Notes: generated from the sequence alone by a model not told the origin. DNA of 64,000 nt from Halichoerus grypus (GCF_964656455.1 NC_135715.1:170282437-170346436); one strand, 5' to 3'; shown: positions 44,149 through 56,989, counted from the first letter of the stretch. Made by a program: numbers and translations.

Positions 44149-44384
44149 ATTGCCACACTACCACAGGAGTTTGATGACTTTCCATTGATTTGAGCCAGCA
44201 CTCAATATAAAATAATAGATGCTGAACTGACACATGAGCACAGGACAGTAATTTTTACCTTGGCAAAATAAAAGGGGCAACGCTAGCTTCTCCTCTTTCA
44301 ACAACTGAGTGCTAGCTATCTCCTTATTTTGTTTCTATTAACTTTTTTCCACTAAACAATATTTAAAAACAAGAATACCATGAA

Positions 44385-45345
44385 GATCTGAAATTATAAA
44401 TATATCCAAAGAAGACATACAAATGGCAAGAATACTTGCATGAAAAGATGTTCAGTATCACAAATCATCAAGGAAATGTGAATCATAGCCACAATGAAAT
44501 ATCACCTCACATGTTAAGATGGCTAAACTATCAAAAAGATAGGAGATGAAAAGGGTTGGTGAGGGTGTGGAGAAAAGGGAGCCCTTGTGTACTGTTGATG
44601 GGAGTATAAACTGGTATAGTCATTATGGAAAATAGTATGGAGGTTCTTCAAAATATTAAAAATAGAACTATCATATGATCCAGCAATCCCACTTCTAGGG
44701 ATCTATCCAAAGGAAATGAAATCAGTAACTCAAAAAGGTATCTTCCACTCCTACGTTTACTGCAGCATTATTTACAATAGCCAAGATATGGAAACAAAGT
44801 GTCTGTTAATGGATGAATGGATAAAGAAAAAAATGTGGTATATATACAATGGAATATTATTCAGCCATAAAAAGGAAGGAAATCCTGCCATTTGTGACAG
44901 CATGAATGAGCCTGGAGTACATTGTGCTAAGTGAAATAAGCCAGACAGAGAAAGACAAATTCTGTATGATTCCATGTATATGTGGAATCTTAAAAAATCC
45001 ACCTCATAGAACCGAAGAGTAGAAGGGTGGTTGCCAGGGGTTGAGGGAAGCAGGAGATGGGGAGATGTTGGCCAAAGAGTACAAACTTTCAGTTACAAAA
45101 ATGAATAAAATCTGGGAATCTGATGTACAGCATTGTGACTATAGTTAATAATACTGTATGTTATACTTGAAATTGCTAAGAGAGTAGATCACAAATGTTC
45201 TTACCACACACACACAAAGGTAATATGTGAGGTGATGGGTGTGTTAATTAACTTGATTATGGTAAACATTTCACAATGTGTGTGTGTGTGTATTAATCAT
45301 CACATTGTGCCACTGTGTACCCTAAACAATTTCAAGTGCATATTA
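44385..45345 (+). mobile_element. L1MA-like L1 ORF2 end and 3' UTR, forward
   Basis: ORF2 end text (CATATGATCCAGCAATCCCA at 44672-44691; GTGGTATATATACAATGGAATATTATTCAGCCATAAAA at 44836-44873), then the 3' UTR (GTGGTTGCCAGGGGTTGAGG; TATAGTTAATAATACTGTATG). The 72-codon ORF at 44716-44934 is the eroded ORF2 tail. Contains short CA and TG runs near 45208 and 45277. Confidence 0.85.
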
Positions 45346-45539
45346 ATAGGTTGTTTTCTCTATCAATATTAAATAACAAATGTTTTTAAAGAGTGGATTC
45401 AGGATTGCAAGCCTTAGAAACACTAAAATGTATGGGGTGAGCTGAGGAAGAATCACCCACAAAGGCACAGAGAAAGTATGGTCAGAGAAGCTCAGAGATA
45501 GCATAGACAGCTTTGTTATGGAAGCCAAAGGATTATAGA

Positions 45540-45880
45540 TATTTCACTAGAAGAGTATATTAAGTATGGTAGAGGGAACATGCTCAACAAAGAAACTGAA
45601 TATGAAAAGGCCTGAAAGTGATCACAGGCATTGATGTTAATTTCATCATAAAGGCAGATAGGGTACATTGTGTGAATGTATGAATAGAGAGGGTCTGGAC
45701 TTCAGATGGAAATGGGAGTGAACAGTCAGGAAAATGACAGGGGGAGCCAAAAAGAAGAATTCTTGTGAAGCAGGGTCAAGAAAGACATTTTTTAAGCCTT
45801 AGAGAAAGGAGTATATTCGTTGCGTAAATGGAAGGAGCCAATAGAAGAAAACAGATTGAAGACTTAGTTGAGAGACAGGA
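45540..45880 (-). mobile_element. Probable L2-like relic, reverse
   Basis: Purine-rich text such as TTTTTAAGCCTTAGAGAAAGG (45789-45809) and AGATTGAAGACTTAGTTGAGAG fits a reverse L2-like pattern. Weak. Confidence 0.35.
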
Positions 45881-46790
45881 GTGCTAGGTCCATTTTCAAT
45901 CCTACCTATCCTACCAGAGTTTAGGTATCATCTAGACTCTGGGGCTAATTCTTTGTCCAAAGAGAATGTCACAAGCTTTAGGCTAGCATTTGAGTCTCAA
46001 GTCCCCCTTGCCAATTTCTGCTACTTTCGGGCTTGGTCACGGGTCCTAGTTCCTAGGCTCAGGCTTTATCCCCTGTGATCAAGTCCTTAACTTGAGCCAT
46101 AATTTACACAAATTCTCCTATTACAAGTTTCCACCCTGATTAATTTCCAATAATTCTTGTTCCTCCCTCTAGAATTGAGATTTTTGCCACATGCTCTACT
46201 TTCTTCTCAGGTGTGGTATACACATTGTGAACTGTTTATCCCACAGCTACTCCCCACCTCCTTCTTCCTGGTTAAGATAATCCCAATTTTGCTCAAGTCT
46301 CAAGTGACCATATGTGTTAAGGGTGGTGAGCCCCTTCCTATCCCAGGAAGGAGAATTTTACTTAGTCAAAGTTAGTTATGTAAATTCTATTCCCCTAGAC
46401 AGTGATCTGTTTTCAAAAAGTGTATGTCAAAAATTCTCATCTGCTTATGGTCTAGGAAAAGAAAAGTCTTGGAAGAAAGACTTCAACTTTTTTTTTACTT
46501 GATATGACTGCATCTACACAGAATACCTAGCATGTGGACACATCCAGTGAACCATAAAACACACAGGACTGCTGAATAAGAAGAGAAAGAGAACCCGAGT
46601 ATATCATTGAGCCTCTGAATTTGTCACAGAATTGCCTACCTTCAGTCCTGTTATATGAGTTTATCTGTTTTCCTACATACATTTTATTGGATTTTTCTCT
46701 TTCTTTAAACAAAAAGTATATAAGTGACATATTGTGTAAGTAAAGGCTATAAAAAAGTGATCTCACGGAGGTCATACTACATGTCAGTTA
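45881..46790. other. No recognised feature
   Basis: Unassigned; several short ORFs without family resemblance. Confidence 0.45.
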
Positions 46791-46794
46791 TTTT

Positions 46795-46890
46795 ATATGA
46801 ATATTTGATTTAATCTTTACCACAACCCTGAGAGGTCCATTTTTGATCCCTATTTAAAGGTGGGTCTGACTCAAAAGCCTACATTTTCCC
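46795..46890 (-). mobile_element. MIR relic, reverse
   Basis: TTTAATCTTTACCACAACCCTGAGAGGTCCA followed by CCCTATTTAAAGGTGGGTC; the usual core is partly deleted. Confidence 0.6.
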
Positions 46891-47064
46891 CATGAAGTTG
46901 GAAGTCCTGACACAAAATTCTAGTATGCATCTTTTAGTGTTGTTTCTCAACTTCCCTGATACCAGTTTGCTAGACTTCAAACTTTTCTCTTATGAATATC
47001 AAACTTCTGCAGTAGAGCACGGGGCTGAGTATAGTTTGAGAAATAAAATAGACTGTTGAAACCT

Positions 47065-47255
47065 TAGCACAGTTATTAGCTGTGCAAACTAAGACACATT
47101 ACTCAGGGTCGAGATTCTGTATTATTATTTGTATAAGACAATAATACTCCTTACCCCCTCAAAAGTTGTGATAAGTATTAAATTACAGAAGGCCTGTATA
47201 ACTTTGAGCCAATACAAATACCACATAGTCACATAATAAGTCACATAATAAGTGT
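47065..47255 (+). mobile_element. MIR-like relic, forward, with 12-bp tandem copy
   Basis: TTATTAGCTGTGCAAACTAAGAC fits the MIR core. Near the end, TCACATAATAAG occurs twice in tandem (47229-47251). Confidence 0.55.
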
Positions 47256-47624
47256 GCCTTTATTCATATTAATACTACTACCACAAAATGCAGAGTCAAT
47301 TTTCAAAAATCACATCATAGAATTTTAGGACTGTGAGAGACTGCAGAGATGAAATTTTGTGATATCTCCACCATTGAGAGGCAAGCTTAATTCAAAAAAT
47401 AGCTCACGGCAAAATATGTATAAGTGATCTTTTTATGAATTTTTAAAGAGCTGAATAGAATGAATTTAATCACCATTATGAAATAATCATTTAGAATCAA
47501 TGGCCAGTTAACTAAACATTGTAATATAGCTACATGAAGGAGGGAAGAAGAGCACATCTAGTTAAAATTTAAGAACATGATCATCTCCACTGCATTTTAC
47601 CGTACCTGGCTGACAACTCTGTAG

Positions 47625-47790
47625 TGTTGTGTAGTTCAAAGAACACTGAACTTGGAATCCAAAGAGGTCGCTGGGAGCAAGCCCCTCTTCTATTATTTAT
47701 CAGGTCTGTAACTTACCATCTCTAAATCTCACCTTCTTTAACTCCAAAATGGGGATGATGATTTAGCCCTTTGCTGATCTCACAATATGA
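47625..47790 (+). mobile_element. MIR relic, forward
   Basis: AGTTCAAAGAACACTGAACTTGGAATCC (47634-47661), AACTTACCATCTCTAAATCTCACC, CTCCAAAATGGGGATGATGAT (47741-47761). Confidence 0.75.
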
Positions 47791-48980
47791 TTCTAAAAAT
47801 CAAAGTATATGCAGAAGACATCTGTACATTGAAATATGCAGTATAAATGTAAGAAAAACAAAAATTTCAGTGAACACAAATGGTGGAAACTACAGACTCT
47901 GCCTTCTGTAACACATTTCTTCAAGGTTTCTTTTTTCCTTGGGATATTTACTTATTACTTATTCTGAAGCGTCAGCAGCCTTTCTGAAACCTCACAGTAC
48001 TAACACAGCACTGTGCCACGGATGGCTGTAGATTCAACCAGAGCCTTTTGAGGATGATGACCTTTGAAGGTTTCCCGTGTATAGAGGTACTCTACTTTGC
48101 TCACTATAGTTGATAGAATCAAGCTGCAGGCTTAGCATGTGATAGCTGGTTTGAGTCAAAGTTGGAAATCACTAAATCAAGAAACCACTCAGTCACTCCG
48201 TCTAGAAAACAAATGGATTAGAGAAAAAAAAAAAAACAAGATGACTCAGACCCAATTCTGAAAGTGTTTTTAATGGGGCATTGATTCAGCCTCTACTGAA
48301 TATTTACTAAAAATAAAAAATAACATTGGCAACACTCTTTGTGGAGTCTCTTCTAGACAGCTGTGACATCTAAGGAACACTTGGAACACTGCATATAAAA
48401 ATTCTATAAATAATAGCATCATTCTTGTCTCTGATTATTTTTCTCATTCTAAAAGGCCTTGCATAAAATGAGCTATTTTTCAGGAATGTCAAAAAGCTCT
48501 AGAAATTAATAAATTAGGCACCACCACTCATTAATCCATTATTGCAATTTTCAGTTAGTATGAAAGTTCAGAATCCTTTTTCCCCACAGAAAATAGGCTT
48601 TCTGTGCTAGTTAGACTCAGACTGGCCCAAAACTTGACAGCAAACTCAATGTGACACAAAACGGGACAGGGCTCTCAGAAAGCGAAGGTATCGCTGACAG
48701 CATTGACAGTGGACATTATACAAGAGACAGAACAAACCAGGAGCAAGAAAGTCACACACCACTCCTGGGGGCCAGGCTGGAGGAGGAATCTGTCCAGAAA
48801 AGACCAGTGAATCCTATAGAAACCACAAGTTACCTCTCTCTTTCCCTTCATAGCCAAGCGTCCAAATGGAATATTCTACATTCATTGACTAAGCAGCTAG
48901 TCATTGAAAATGTATTATATACTGTTTGATAATACAAAAGGAGATAACCAGTTTGGAGATATTATACACTAGAGTATACA
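47791..48980. other. No recognised feature
   Basis: Unassigned; A-run at 48222-48236. A 92-codon forward ORF (48651-48929) has no recognised domain. Confidence 0.45.
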
Positions 48981-48984
48981 TCTA

Positions 48985-49660
48985 GGACCACAATCATTCA
49001 GTTTTAGGGAATGTAAATGCCCAGTATTCCAAGGAAATGTCAAACTGCTTTTTTGAAGTTATCTAAACAATTTATTATCCCACTGGCGGCATATAAATTT
49101 TCACAATGTTTTCTATCCTTTCCAATACTTGATATAGTCAGATTTCTTGATTTTTGTCAGTCTAATGGGTATAAAATTATATCTGATTATGCTCTTAACT
49201 TGCATTTTCCTGGTTATTAAAGAGATTAAGCACCTTTCTTTTCATTTATTCCTCATTTTGTTTCAAGTCTGTTTATGTTGTCTATTTTTCAATTAGGTTG
49301 CTTACTTTTCTTACTGACTTATAAGGATTTTTAAAGAAAAAAATATGTACCTATTTTAGAAACTAATCCCTTGTTAGTTAATTGTGTTGTGAATTTTGTC
49401 TCCAGTTTATTGCTTGTCTTTTTACTTTATTTATGTACCTTTTGATGAATAGCAATTCTTAAATCCAATGTAGTTAATTAATCAGTCTTTTCTCCTATGT
49501 TAGTACTTTTTATTGCTTGTTTTAGAAGTCTGTCCTTACTCAGAAGGCATAAGATAGTCTCCTAAATATATTTTTTAAAGTTTTAAATATTTCACATTTA
49601 AACCCTTTTTCTACCCAGAATTGATTTCTGAGGGTGTGTTCCCCCTAGTAACTTTCCAAT
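48985..49660 (-). mobile_element. Old L1M ORF2 fragment, reverse
   Basis: TTTTGTCAGTCTAATGGGTATAAAATTATATC (49152-49183), TTGCATTTTCCTGGTTATTAAAGAG (49200-49224), AAACTAATCCCTTGTTAGTTAAT (49360-49382) are reverse L1 ORF2 text. Confidence 0.75.
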
Positions 49661-49667
49661 CCATGCA

Positions 49668-49803
49668 TTTTTTTATAATTTTATTTTATTATGTTATGTT
49701 AATCACCATACATTACATCATTAGTTTCTGATGTAGTGTTCCATGATTCATTGTTTGCATATAACACCCAGTGCTCCATTCAATACGTGCCCTCTTTAAT
49801 ATC
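49668..49803 (-). mobile_element. Very short carnivore L1 3' end, reverse
   Basis: T-rich start, then ATGTTATGTTAATCACCATAC, TTCCATGATTCATTGTTTGC and CACCCAGTGCTCCATTC; reverse complement of the end of the copy at 24420-24643. I could not define a target-site duplication. Confidence 0.88.
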
Positions 49804-50039
49804 TTTAATTGTGCTGCAGTCATCCCCAAACCAAAATTACTCTGGTTCAGGTCATAATTGGCCTTCTCGTTATCAAATCCAATGGGTAATTTCCTCTGCT
49901 TTGTGTTTTATTGTTTGTTTGTTTGTTTTTGCAGCATTTAAGAATCTCCAGGACCCTTTCTTCTTGAATCTCTGTCTTTTACTTCACGTTTCACTTCATG
50001 ACATTAGTCTTCCCCAACCATCCTTCTACCCCTTGATAT

Positions 50040-50790
50040 GATCTTTTTTGGCCTTGATAGCTTTCTCCATTTGCATCATAAAATGTGGTATGACCCAGGG
50101 CTCCATCTTCAATCACTTTTCTCATCCATTTAGTCATTCTCAGTATTCTCCCCATACCCTTGTTTAATTAGACACATATATTCTAATGACTCGCACATCC
50201 ATTAAATCCAGCTCAGGCCTCTATCCGTATCTGCTAGGTCTCCTGACTCGATTGCTTACTGGACACTGTTGTTGGGGCTATCCCAAAGGCATCTCAAAAT
50301 AATCATTTTTAAAAGAAAACTTTTCTTCCATCCCCCTACCTTGCAAAATCTGTTCCTCTTGCTTCATTCTCTAACCTAGAAATTGATGCCACCCTCCACC
50401 TGGTTAACAAATCAGAAATAGAAAGCCATCCTACACTCTTGCCTTGCCATCACTCTCCTTCATCCTCTGCATCTAATCAATCATCCAGTTCTATGGATTC
50501 TTTCACCTACATATCTCTCATGGGTGCAGATCCCTCTGCTGCTGCCTTAGTTCAAGGACCCATCCTTTTTCACTTAGATTTTTACAATAGTCTTTCAAAT
50601 AGTCTTTCTGGAGCCAGGCTGGTCCTCCAGAATCCATGATCTTCACCTGTCAGAGTGATTTTATAAAATGCAAATCTGATCATGATGCAGAAAGGAAAAA
50701 GCCTTATCCCCATATATACAATATACCTACATTCCTCAACCATCACACTGCTCCAGCCCACACTTCCAGGCACATCACTCCACGTAGAGA
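50040..50790 (+). mobile_element. L2-like LINE relic, forward
   Basis: CCCAGGGCTCCATCTTCAATC (50095-50115), TGCTTACTGGACACTGTTG, CCCAAAGGCATCTCAAAATAATC (50283-50305), GAGTGATTTTATAAAATGCAAATCTGATCATGATGC (50654-50689): ordered L2-like blocks with a decayed frame. Confidence 0.6.
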
Positions 50791-51539
50791 TGACCATCAA
50801 CCCCCCCTGCAGTTACCATCATAGAAACTTCTGTTGAGCTGTCACCCTTGAATTAAAGGGGATATTCTGCCTACCAGTCCTTACTTTGGTCAGTTCCTGG
50901 CCCACTCTGCTGCCACCACAGTATGGGTTCTCCTCTCAACCCCTCCCCCTTTGTCCAAATTACCACTTTATTAGCTCTTTACCTCTGATCTCCAAATCTC
51001 CCTTTCCCCAATTAAAAGACTGCAAAATCTAAATTCTTTACAAAATTCTCTGTATTTCCTCACCTGAGCTAAAATATGGCTCTTACCTGAAGTTATACCA
51101 TCAACTGAATGAAATCATGCTGGTCCTTTTCTTACCCAACTCCTACTATAGGGTCTGTAGAAGGTTCAGGTCATCCCTGTTCCTCACTACCACTTCCAGG
51201 CTGTGAATGTTGCATCTTCATATAAAATACCTATTCCTTTGATGTCTGTGTCATTCTGATATACGAACCTTACTCCTCACTGTGGCTTTATCTACAGATT
51301 TTCTGATGTTCTCCCCATTCACTGACAATTTTTATGTCTTCTACCCATGACAATCCCTTTCATCATTATGGGTATCATCAATATTTACATAGACGACACA
51401 ACCAAACCTTGGCTCCTCATTTCTTGACGTAATCCCTAGTAACCTCTTATTCAACTCTACTACATATCTCACTCTATATATCCTCCGTCTGGGCAACCTT
51501 TTCCTCTCACATAGTTCTAAGTTCTTTTTTTACAATTCC

Positions 51540-52005
51540 TGCCAAAACTATCTTCAGCCAGATTCATGCTTTGAGCTCCAGATGTGCATAAGTAACTCCT
51601 ACTGGACATCTCCATTTGAATGTCTTCTAAACACCCTGAATTCAAAACTGAATTCTCTATATGTATCTATTTTAAAACCTCCTTCTCTTCCTCCATTAAA
51701 CCATATCTCAGAAAAAGATACAACTACCTAGGAATTATTTCCTCCTATTTGCTTATTCTTCAAATTAAATCAATCACTGAGTCACTACCTCCTAAATATA
51801 CCTCAAATCTCTTCTCTTCCTTTCATCCTAATGCCACCATCCTAAATCAAACCATTGTACATCTTTGCCTTTCTCCATTCTTTGTTTTAACATAGTTTCA
51901 CATGATGTGACGGCAAGAGACATTTTCCAAAAATGCAAATCTGTTCATGTCCCCTATTAAAATCCCTTGATTAACCTTAGCACTTCTTCCCTGATGTCAA
52001 ATAAA
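51540..52005 (+). mobile_element. Second L2-like LINE relic, forward
   Basis: CTACTGGACATCTCCATTTGAATGTCTTCTAAACACC (51599-51635) and AAAAATGCAAATCTGTTCATGTC (51929-51951) repeat the order of the relic at 50040-50790, so this is an independent copy of the same family. The 91-codon ORF at 51620-51895 is part of it. Confidence 0.6.
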
Positions 52006-54195
52006 GTGGGGGTGGGAGGAGTATGAGTTCCCAATGCTTTCATTTTTCTGGATCAAACACATAAAAGGGATTTGGATATCTGTATAAAACTATCCTTTAC
52101 TTTAGGCTAAAGTTGTAGTTACTTAAAAGAGTTACAGGGTCTCTAAGGCAGGTGTAGGAATCCAGGAGCAACCCTTCCACCCTATTCTACCACCCTCCCC
52201 AGCATCCTCCTGGCCAGCCTCAAAAATTTTAGCCCTTTTTAACTTTATGTCCTCTTTCCCCTTAACAAGTATTTTATATGCCATTTTCTCATCGTTCTCA
52301 GTGTCATACCTCTTTTTGCACCAGTTGTCAGCCACCAGTCACTTCTGTTGACTTTCCTCCTAGATGGGGATGGAGATGAGATTCAGGGAAAGAAAACCTC
52401 GCAGTGGTCAGCTCTCCTCAGTAGTAAGGTCTCCTTGAGTGGTACCTGCAAGATAATCAGAATTTTTACATTGCGGTAGAGTTTTATCATCTTTTATTAT
52501 ATTAAAACAATATAACATGTATCTGTCTCTTTCCATTGTCTTAGAATATGCCTGACTCCTGAGAGAGGAACATAAAAGAAATATTTTAAAAATATAGCCA
52601 TATTTTTATAGTTTATCATTGCCTTTAGTATAATTAATAATGTCTATTCTGTCTCATCTTTCCCCATCCTCCTACTGATACTTGATGCTTGTAGCAGACA
52701 TTGGTTCACCTTCCATGTCTAGTCAGTATTCACCATTTCTGTATGTACTAACATCATATCATAAGGTACCTATGACTGGCTGATGACTTTCTCCAGTCAC
52801 AAGAGCATGCTTGGCTAGTGTTCAGGACAGGCCAGAAGTGCTGGGGCATTAGTATACTCAGGAGCAGCTCTCAACCAACTATGAATGGGAATTGGTTTCC
52901 TTACCCTTTGAGTAGAACAATTTTGAAGAATGTTGTACATAGTCTTTCAGAAATAGCCTTGATAAAGTACTAAGAAGGGGTCAAAGGTCATAGAGATGTT
53001 CAAATGCTAAGATGAATTTATTACACAGAATGAGAAAAAGCCCTACTCTGGGGGTAGAGATTACTTAAAAAAAAAGATGAGAAAAACCCAGTAGTTATCT
53101 ATGTTCCTCTTTGATGGTAGAATAGGGAAGAAGAAACTCTCTTCATTAAAACAATAGTGAATAAGAAATGTGCTAGTGGACAGGCTACCAGCATCACTGG
53201 AAAACACAGTGGTGGCTTTCCCTACAGCCAGGGTTGATGGAAGGAGATGCCGGACTGGAACTTGGCTACTGACTGTCAGTGGGGATGCTAGGATTCTGTA
53301 ACAGCAGAAGCCACATAGTGACAGAACAAATAGCAACAAGACCAAAATAGTAACTATGGGGCTTGACCTATAGGTATTTGAGGTGATGCCTGATATATTA
53401 TTGGTGTTCCTAGTGAAGATAAAGATGATCAGCCCATGGTTGCATAATTTGGCCACCACCACAACAAAAAGATGAAGAACAGATGAGAAAAAAGCTAATA
53501 TCAATGACTGCAATAGAAAACCATAATCCCACACCAAATTTCCATACTTGAGTCAGTTTTCAGATTCAGAGCCCCTTAAGTAAAACACAGGATGGTTGCC
53601 TCAAGGAGAGTCCCCAGAATGTCACAGGATATATATACAAAAGAATTTTTCCCACTTTCTCATAGTGACCTAAGGCCATTTACCAAAATGACTATTTTGG
53701 GAAAGACAGAATAGTCAAATATTCTGAGGGGAACTGAATACAAGATCTGAGATAACACTAGTATGAGGGGATCCAACGTGCCATCATGGCCCCCTATTAA
53801 AGTAGAAGCAGACAGAGGTCAGGTGATAAATGGAGTCCTAATCAAAGTCCATCTTACTGTGAGTCCATTGATCATTTGGTCATTTATTTGAATCTTATGT
53901 GTATAAATTTGTTGGATATATTTGGATGCTGAAAGAACAACAATTCATGGGGTTAGAGCCATTATTATAATAAAGACTGAGCGGAAATCCCTGAAACTAT
54001 CTACCTCCCCAGGTCAAGAGAGTAAATTAAAAGTATTGTTACATTCTAAGTAGAATGGCAAAGAATTGTTCCACCATCAAAGATTAAATAATGCAGCATT
54101 CTTACTCATTCCCATTTAACTCCCTGGTATGATCCTGTAAAACCAGATGGATCAAGGCAGGTCTAAAGGTGAAAGCCTGCAAAATCATAGAATAT
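52006..54195. other. No recognised gene
   Basis: Includes the longest ORF of the window (158 codons, reverse, 53061-53537). It is Val/Leu/Phe/Ser-rich, and I see no domain, no clear signal of constraint and no conserved start context. Best regarded as a chance frame or unrecognised repeat. Confidence 0.4.
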
Positions 54196-54197
54196 AT

Positions 54198-55236
54198 ATA
54201 TATTGGTCTCAGTTCCTGGCATAAAGCTCCTAAAACCCTTATATTTTCCTAAGTGATAAGAGCACTAGGAGCACCTTTTGTTCTAAAATTTGGTATTTGA
54301 CCATGAGTCCTGCCACAGGACTCCTAAATCCCTTGGAATTTCCTGGATGATAGCAGTGTCTTTTGTTTTTATGAGGCAGTGTTGGTGGGCTCCTGGATGG
54401 GAGGTGGTTACCAGAAAGACCAAGACATGATTAAAATCTTGGAATTTTCAGTCTCACTCCCCATTCTCAAGAGAGGGGAGAGGGGCAAGAAATGAAGTTA
54501 ATAATCCATCATGCCTACATTATTAAGCCTCCATAAAAATCCCAAAAGTATGGGATTCAAAGAGCTTTCAGGTTGGTAAATATGTGGAGATGCTGGGAGA
54601 GTGGTGCACTCAGAGAGAACATGGAAGCTCCTCACCTCTTCCAATATACTTTGCATCTATACATCTTTTCCATTTGGATGTTCATCTCTATCTTTTCTTT
54701 TCTAGGATTTATTTATTTATTTGAGAGAAAGAGAGAGAGCATGAGCAGGACGGGCAGGGGGAGAGGGAAAAAAAATCTCAAGCAGACTTAATGTTGACCT
54801 GACACAGGGCTTGACCTCATGACCCTGAGATCACAACCTGAGCCAAAACCAAGAGCTGGATGCTTAAGTAACTGCACCACCCAGGCACCCCCATCTTTAT
54901 CTTTTATTGTATCCTTTCATAATAAGCTGGTAAAGAAAAGTAAAGTTTTCTTGAGTTCTGTGAGGTGCTCTAGCAAATTAACTGAACCTAAGGAGGGGGG
55001 TCATGGGAACCTCCGATTTATAACTGAAGCACAGATGATAACCTGGACTTGCAATTGACATCTGAAGTGGGGGTGGGGGAGTCTTGTGGGACTGATCCCT
55101 TAAAATATGGGATCTGATACTGTCTCCAGGTAGACAGTATCAGAATTGAGTTAAAATGTACAACACCCAGCTGGTGTCCCAGAATTGCTTGGTATGGGAA
55201 AAAAAAAAAAAAAACAAAGACAAAAACCCACACATC
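54198..55236 (+). mobile_element. ERV-L-type LTR, forward, carrying a SINE
   Basis: TTGGTCTCAGTTCCTGGCATAAAGCTCC (54203-54230), AGAGCACTAGGAGCACC, GGGCTCCTGGATGGGAGGTGG (54388-54408), GACTTGCAATTGACATCTGAAGTGG (55045-55069) and ACACCCAGCTGGTGTCC (55163-55179) match a class III mammalian LTR by memory. The right end CACACATC is followed by a TGATGTCAGAAGTA primer-site-like string. A 12-bp hairpin lies at 55114-55143. The exact left edge is uncertain. Confidence 0.7.
54697..54891 (-). mobile_element. Can-SINE, reverse, inside the LTR
   Basis: CTAGGATTTATTTATTTATTTGAG start and CACCACCCAGGCACCCC end, diverged older subtype (CCAAGAGCTGGATGCTTAA). Flanks CATCTCTATCTTTT (54683-54696) and CATCTTTATCTTTT (54892-54905), one mismatch in 14. 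Confidence 0.92.
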
Positions 55237-56440
55237 TGATGTCAGAAGTATTGCGAATATAGTAGTGAGAATAAAGGAGAAACTCGGAAATAGGGTGGGT
55301 TTTCTACACAGAGACCCAATTGCAGGTGCTTTGCCAGATACGGTATCTTAACTAGAACAGATCAAAATAGGCTTTGGAACTTGATAGGGGGCTATTCATC
55401 TAGAGATTGCATTATTTTTAATCTCCATCAAAAAAGAAGGATCAAGGGAAATTTGTTTACATCTGGAGAGACAATAATACATATTTATAGTCTTGCTTTA
55501 ACCCTAAGTTAGCCCTCTTGTTCTGTATCATAATATAGTCCAAAAGAGCCTTATAATCTTGACATTTTCACAAACATCACACTAACCTATTATTTTGATG
55601 GATCTGAAGAGCATAAGAAGAAATGACATAAATAAGTACCACTGATAAGATACATGTGCACCAGAGGGTGACAGATAAACCCTAAAATGATTCAAGATCC
55701 TGCCATATTGGTGAGGTTTTTAGGTACATTACCAGGAGCTAACTTTGGATATCTACTCAAAGTTAAAGGATAAGTTCACACACGTTGCCCCTTCTACTAC
55801 TGTATTTTAGATATAGCAAATGCTGTATTTGGAACTACTGCTCGTACACATTTATATGGTAATAAGGAAGTGGGAATTGGGTTTTAAAAGGCCCAGATGA
55901 TACAACTTAACATAAAAAAGTAGCTCATACCTACCCTTCTCCTTCAGCTCACATATATGACCCAATAAGGCAATTCTTAAATCTGATAGGCCAGCTCGGT
56001 ATGTTGAGGTGGGCCACAGATTTACTGCTAACACACAACAGCCCAAGTCAGGGATGGCCTTGAAAGATCATGGTAAAGGCAACTGGAATAGTACACCTGA
56101 TCATCAGCTTCATGTGGAAAGAGAACAAAATGCTCAGCTTAGGGATGAAGGGAAGAAGTTCTGGGTAATCCCACCGGACAAGCAAATTAGAACAGCAAGT
56201 GTTGACCAATGTGAGGGGAATCTAGAATAACTGGTAGAGGACACAAATGATATATTTCAAATTCGGCCTTGGGATTAACTGCAGCAGCAAAGACTATAGT
56301 TGCCCCAGTATCTCTTCCATTATAAGTCTGTTTTTTTGTTTTTTTAACTGTGACCAACAATCTTAAAGGTCCATTGAGAGAGCAGAGAGGACTCAATATG
56401 GGACACTGTACATGAACACATTTTATTTCAAACATCTGTG
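55237..56440 (+). mobile_element. Decayed ERV-L-type internal region
   Basis: Starts with the primer-site-like string (55237-55250). From about 55440 it resembles the pol portion of class III endogenous retroviruses, with many stops, frameshifts and large deletions. There is no recognisable gag and no intact protein. The longest local frames are 73-82 codons. No second LTR is seen before the SINE at 56569, so the provirus is incomplete. Confidence 0.55.
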
Positions 56441-56568
56441 ACTCTGCATGAGAGCTCCCTCTGGCTATAGGAGCTTGTTCAACCTACATTCTAGCTAACA
56501 TAGAAATGCTGGGGAGTTAACATTCCTAAGAACAGCCTTCAATCGATTACAGATAGAATTTGATGAAT

Positions 56569-56768
56569 TGGGGTGCCTGGGTGGCTCAGTGGGTTAAGTG
56601 TCTGGCTTAGGCTCAGGTCATGATCTCCGCATCCTGGGATCGAGCCCCCTCATAGGTCTCCCTGCTCATGGGGAGTCTGCTTCTCCCTCTTCCTCTGCCC
56701 CATCCCCACACCCATGCTCTCCCTTCCTCTCTCTCTCTCTAATAAATAAATAAAATCTTAAAAAAAAA
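56569..56768 (+). mobile_element. Can-SINE, forward
   Basis: GGGGTGCCTGGGTGGCTCAG head, full body and AAATAAATAAAATC tail. Perfect 14-bp duplication AGAATTTGATGAAT at 56555-56568 and 56769-56782. Confidence 0.97.
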
Positions 56769-56989
56769 AGAATTTGATGAATAAATACCCTGGCTTCCTC
56801 ACCCCTCAGATATCACAATTCTGAGGCATGTTCTATGCAGTAGTCCAGAGTTCCATAGTAAGATCGAGCTCCAGTGTTTAAAGAGGTAACCTGGTCATTA
56901 ATGCATTCTGTACTGAGTTTCTTACCTTCCCAATCTTTCTTGTCCACTCTTTTCTGATCATCCAAACAAGCTACTTTCACTCAAACTTA

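Noticed and set aside
53051..53075. GGGGGTAGAGATTACTTAAAA, like the end of the old short Can-SINE
   Set aside because: Only the tail string matches; no head, body or flanking duplication is present, so a chance match or unprovable relic.
53061..53537. 158-codon reverse ORF, the longest in the window
   Set aside because: No recognisable domain, biased Val/Leu/Phe/Ser composition and no supporting exon or promoter signals. Length alone is not strong evidence in a 64-kb window.
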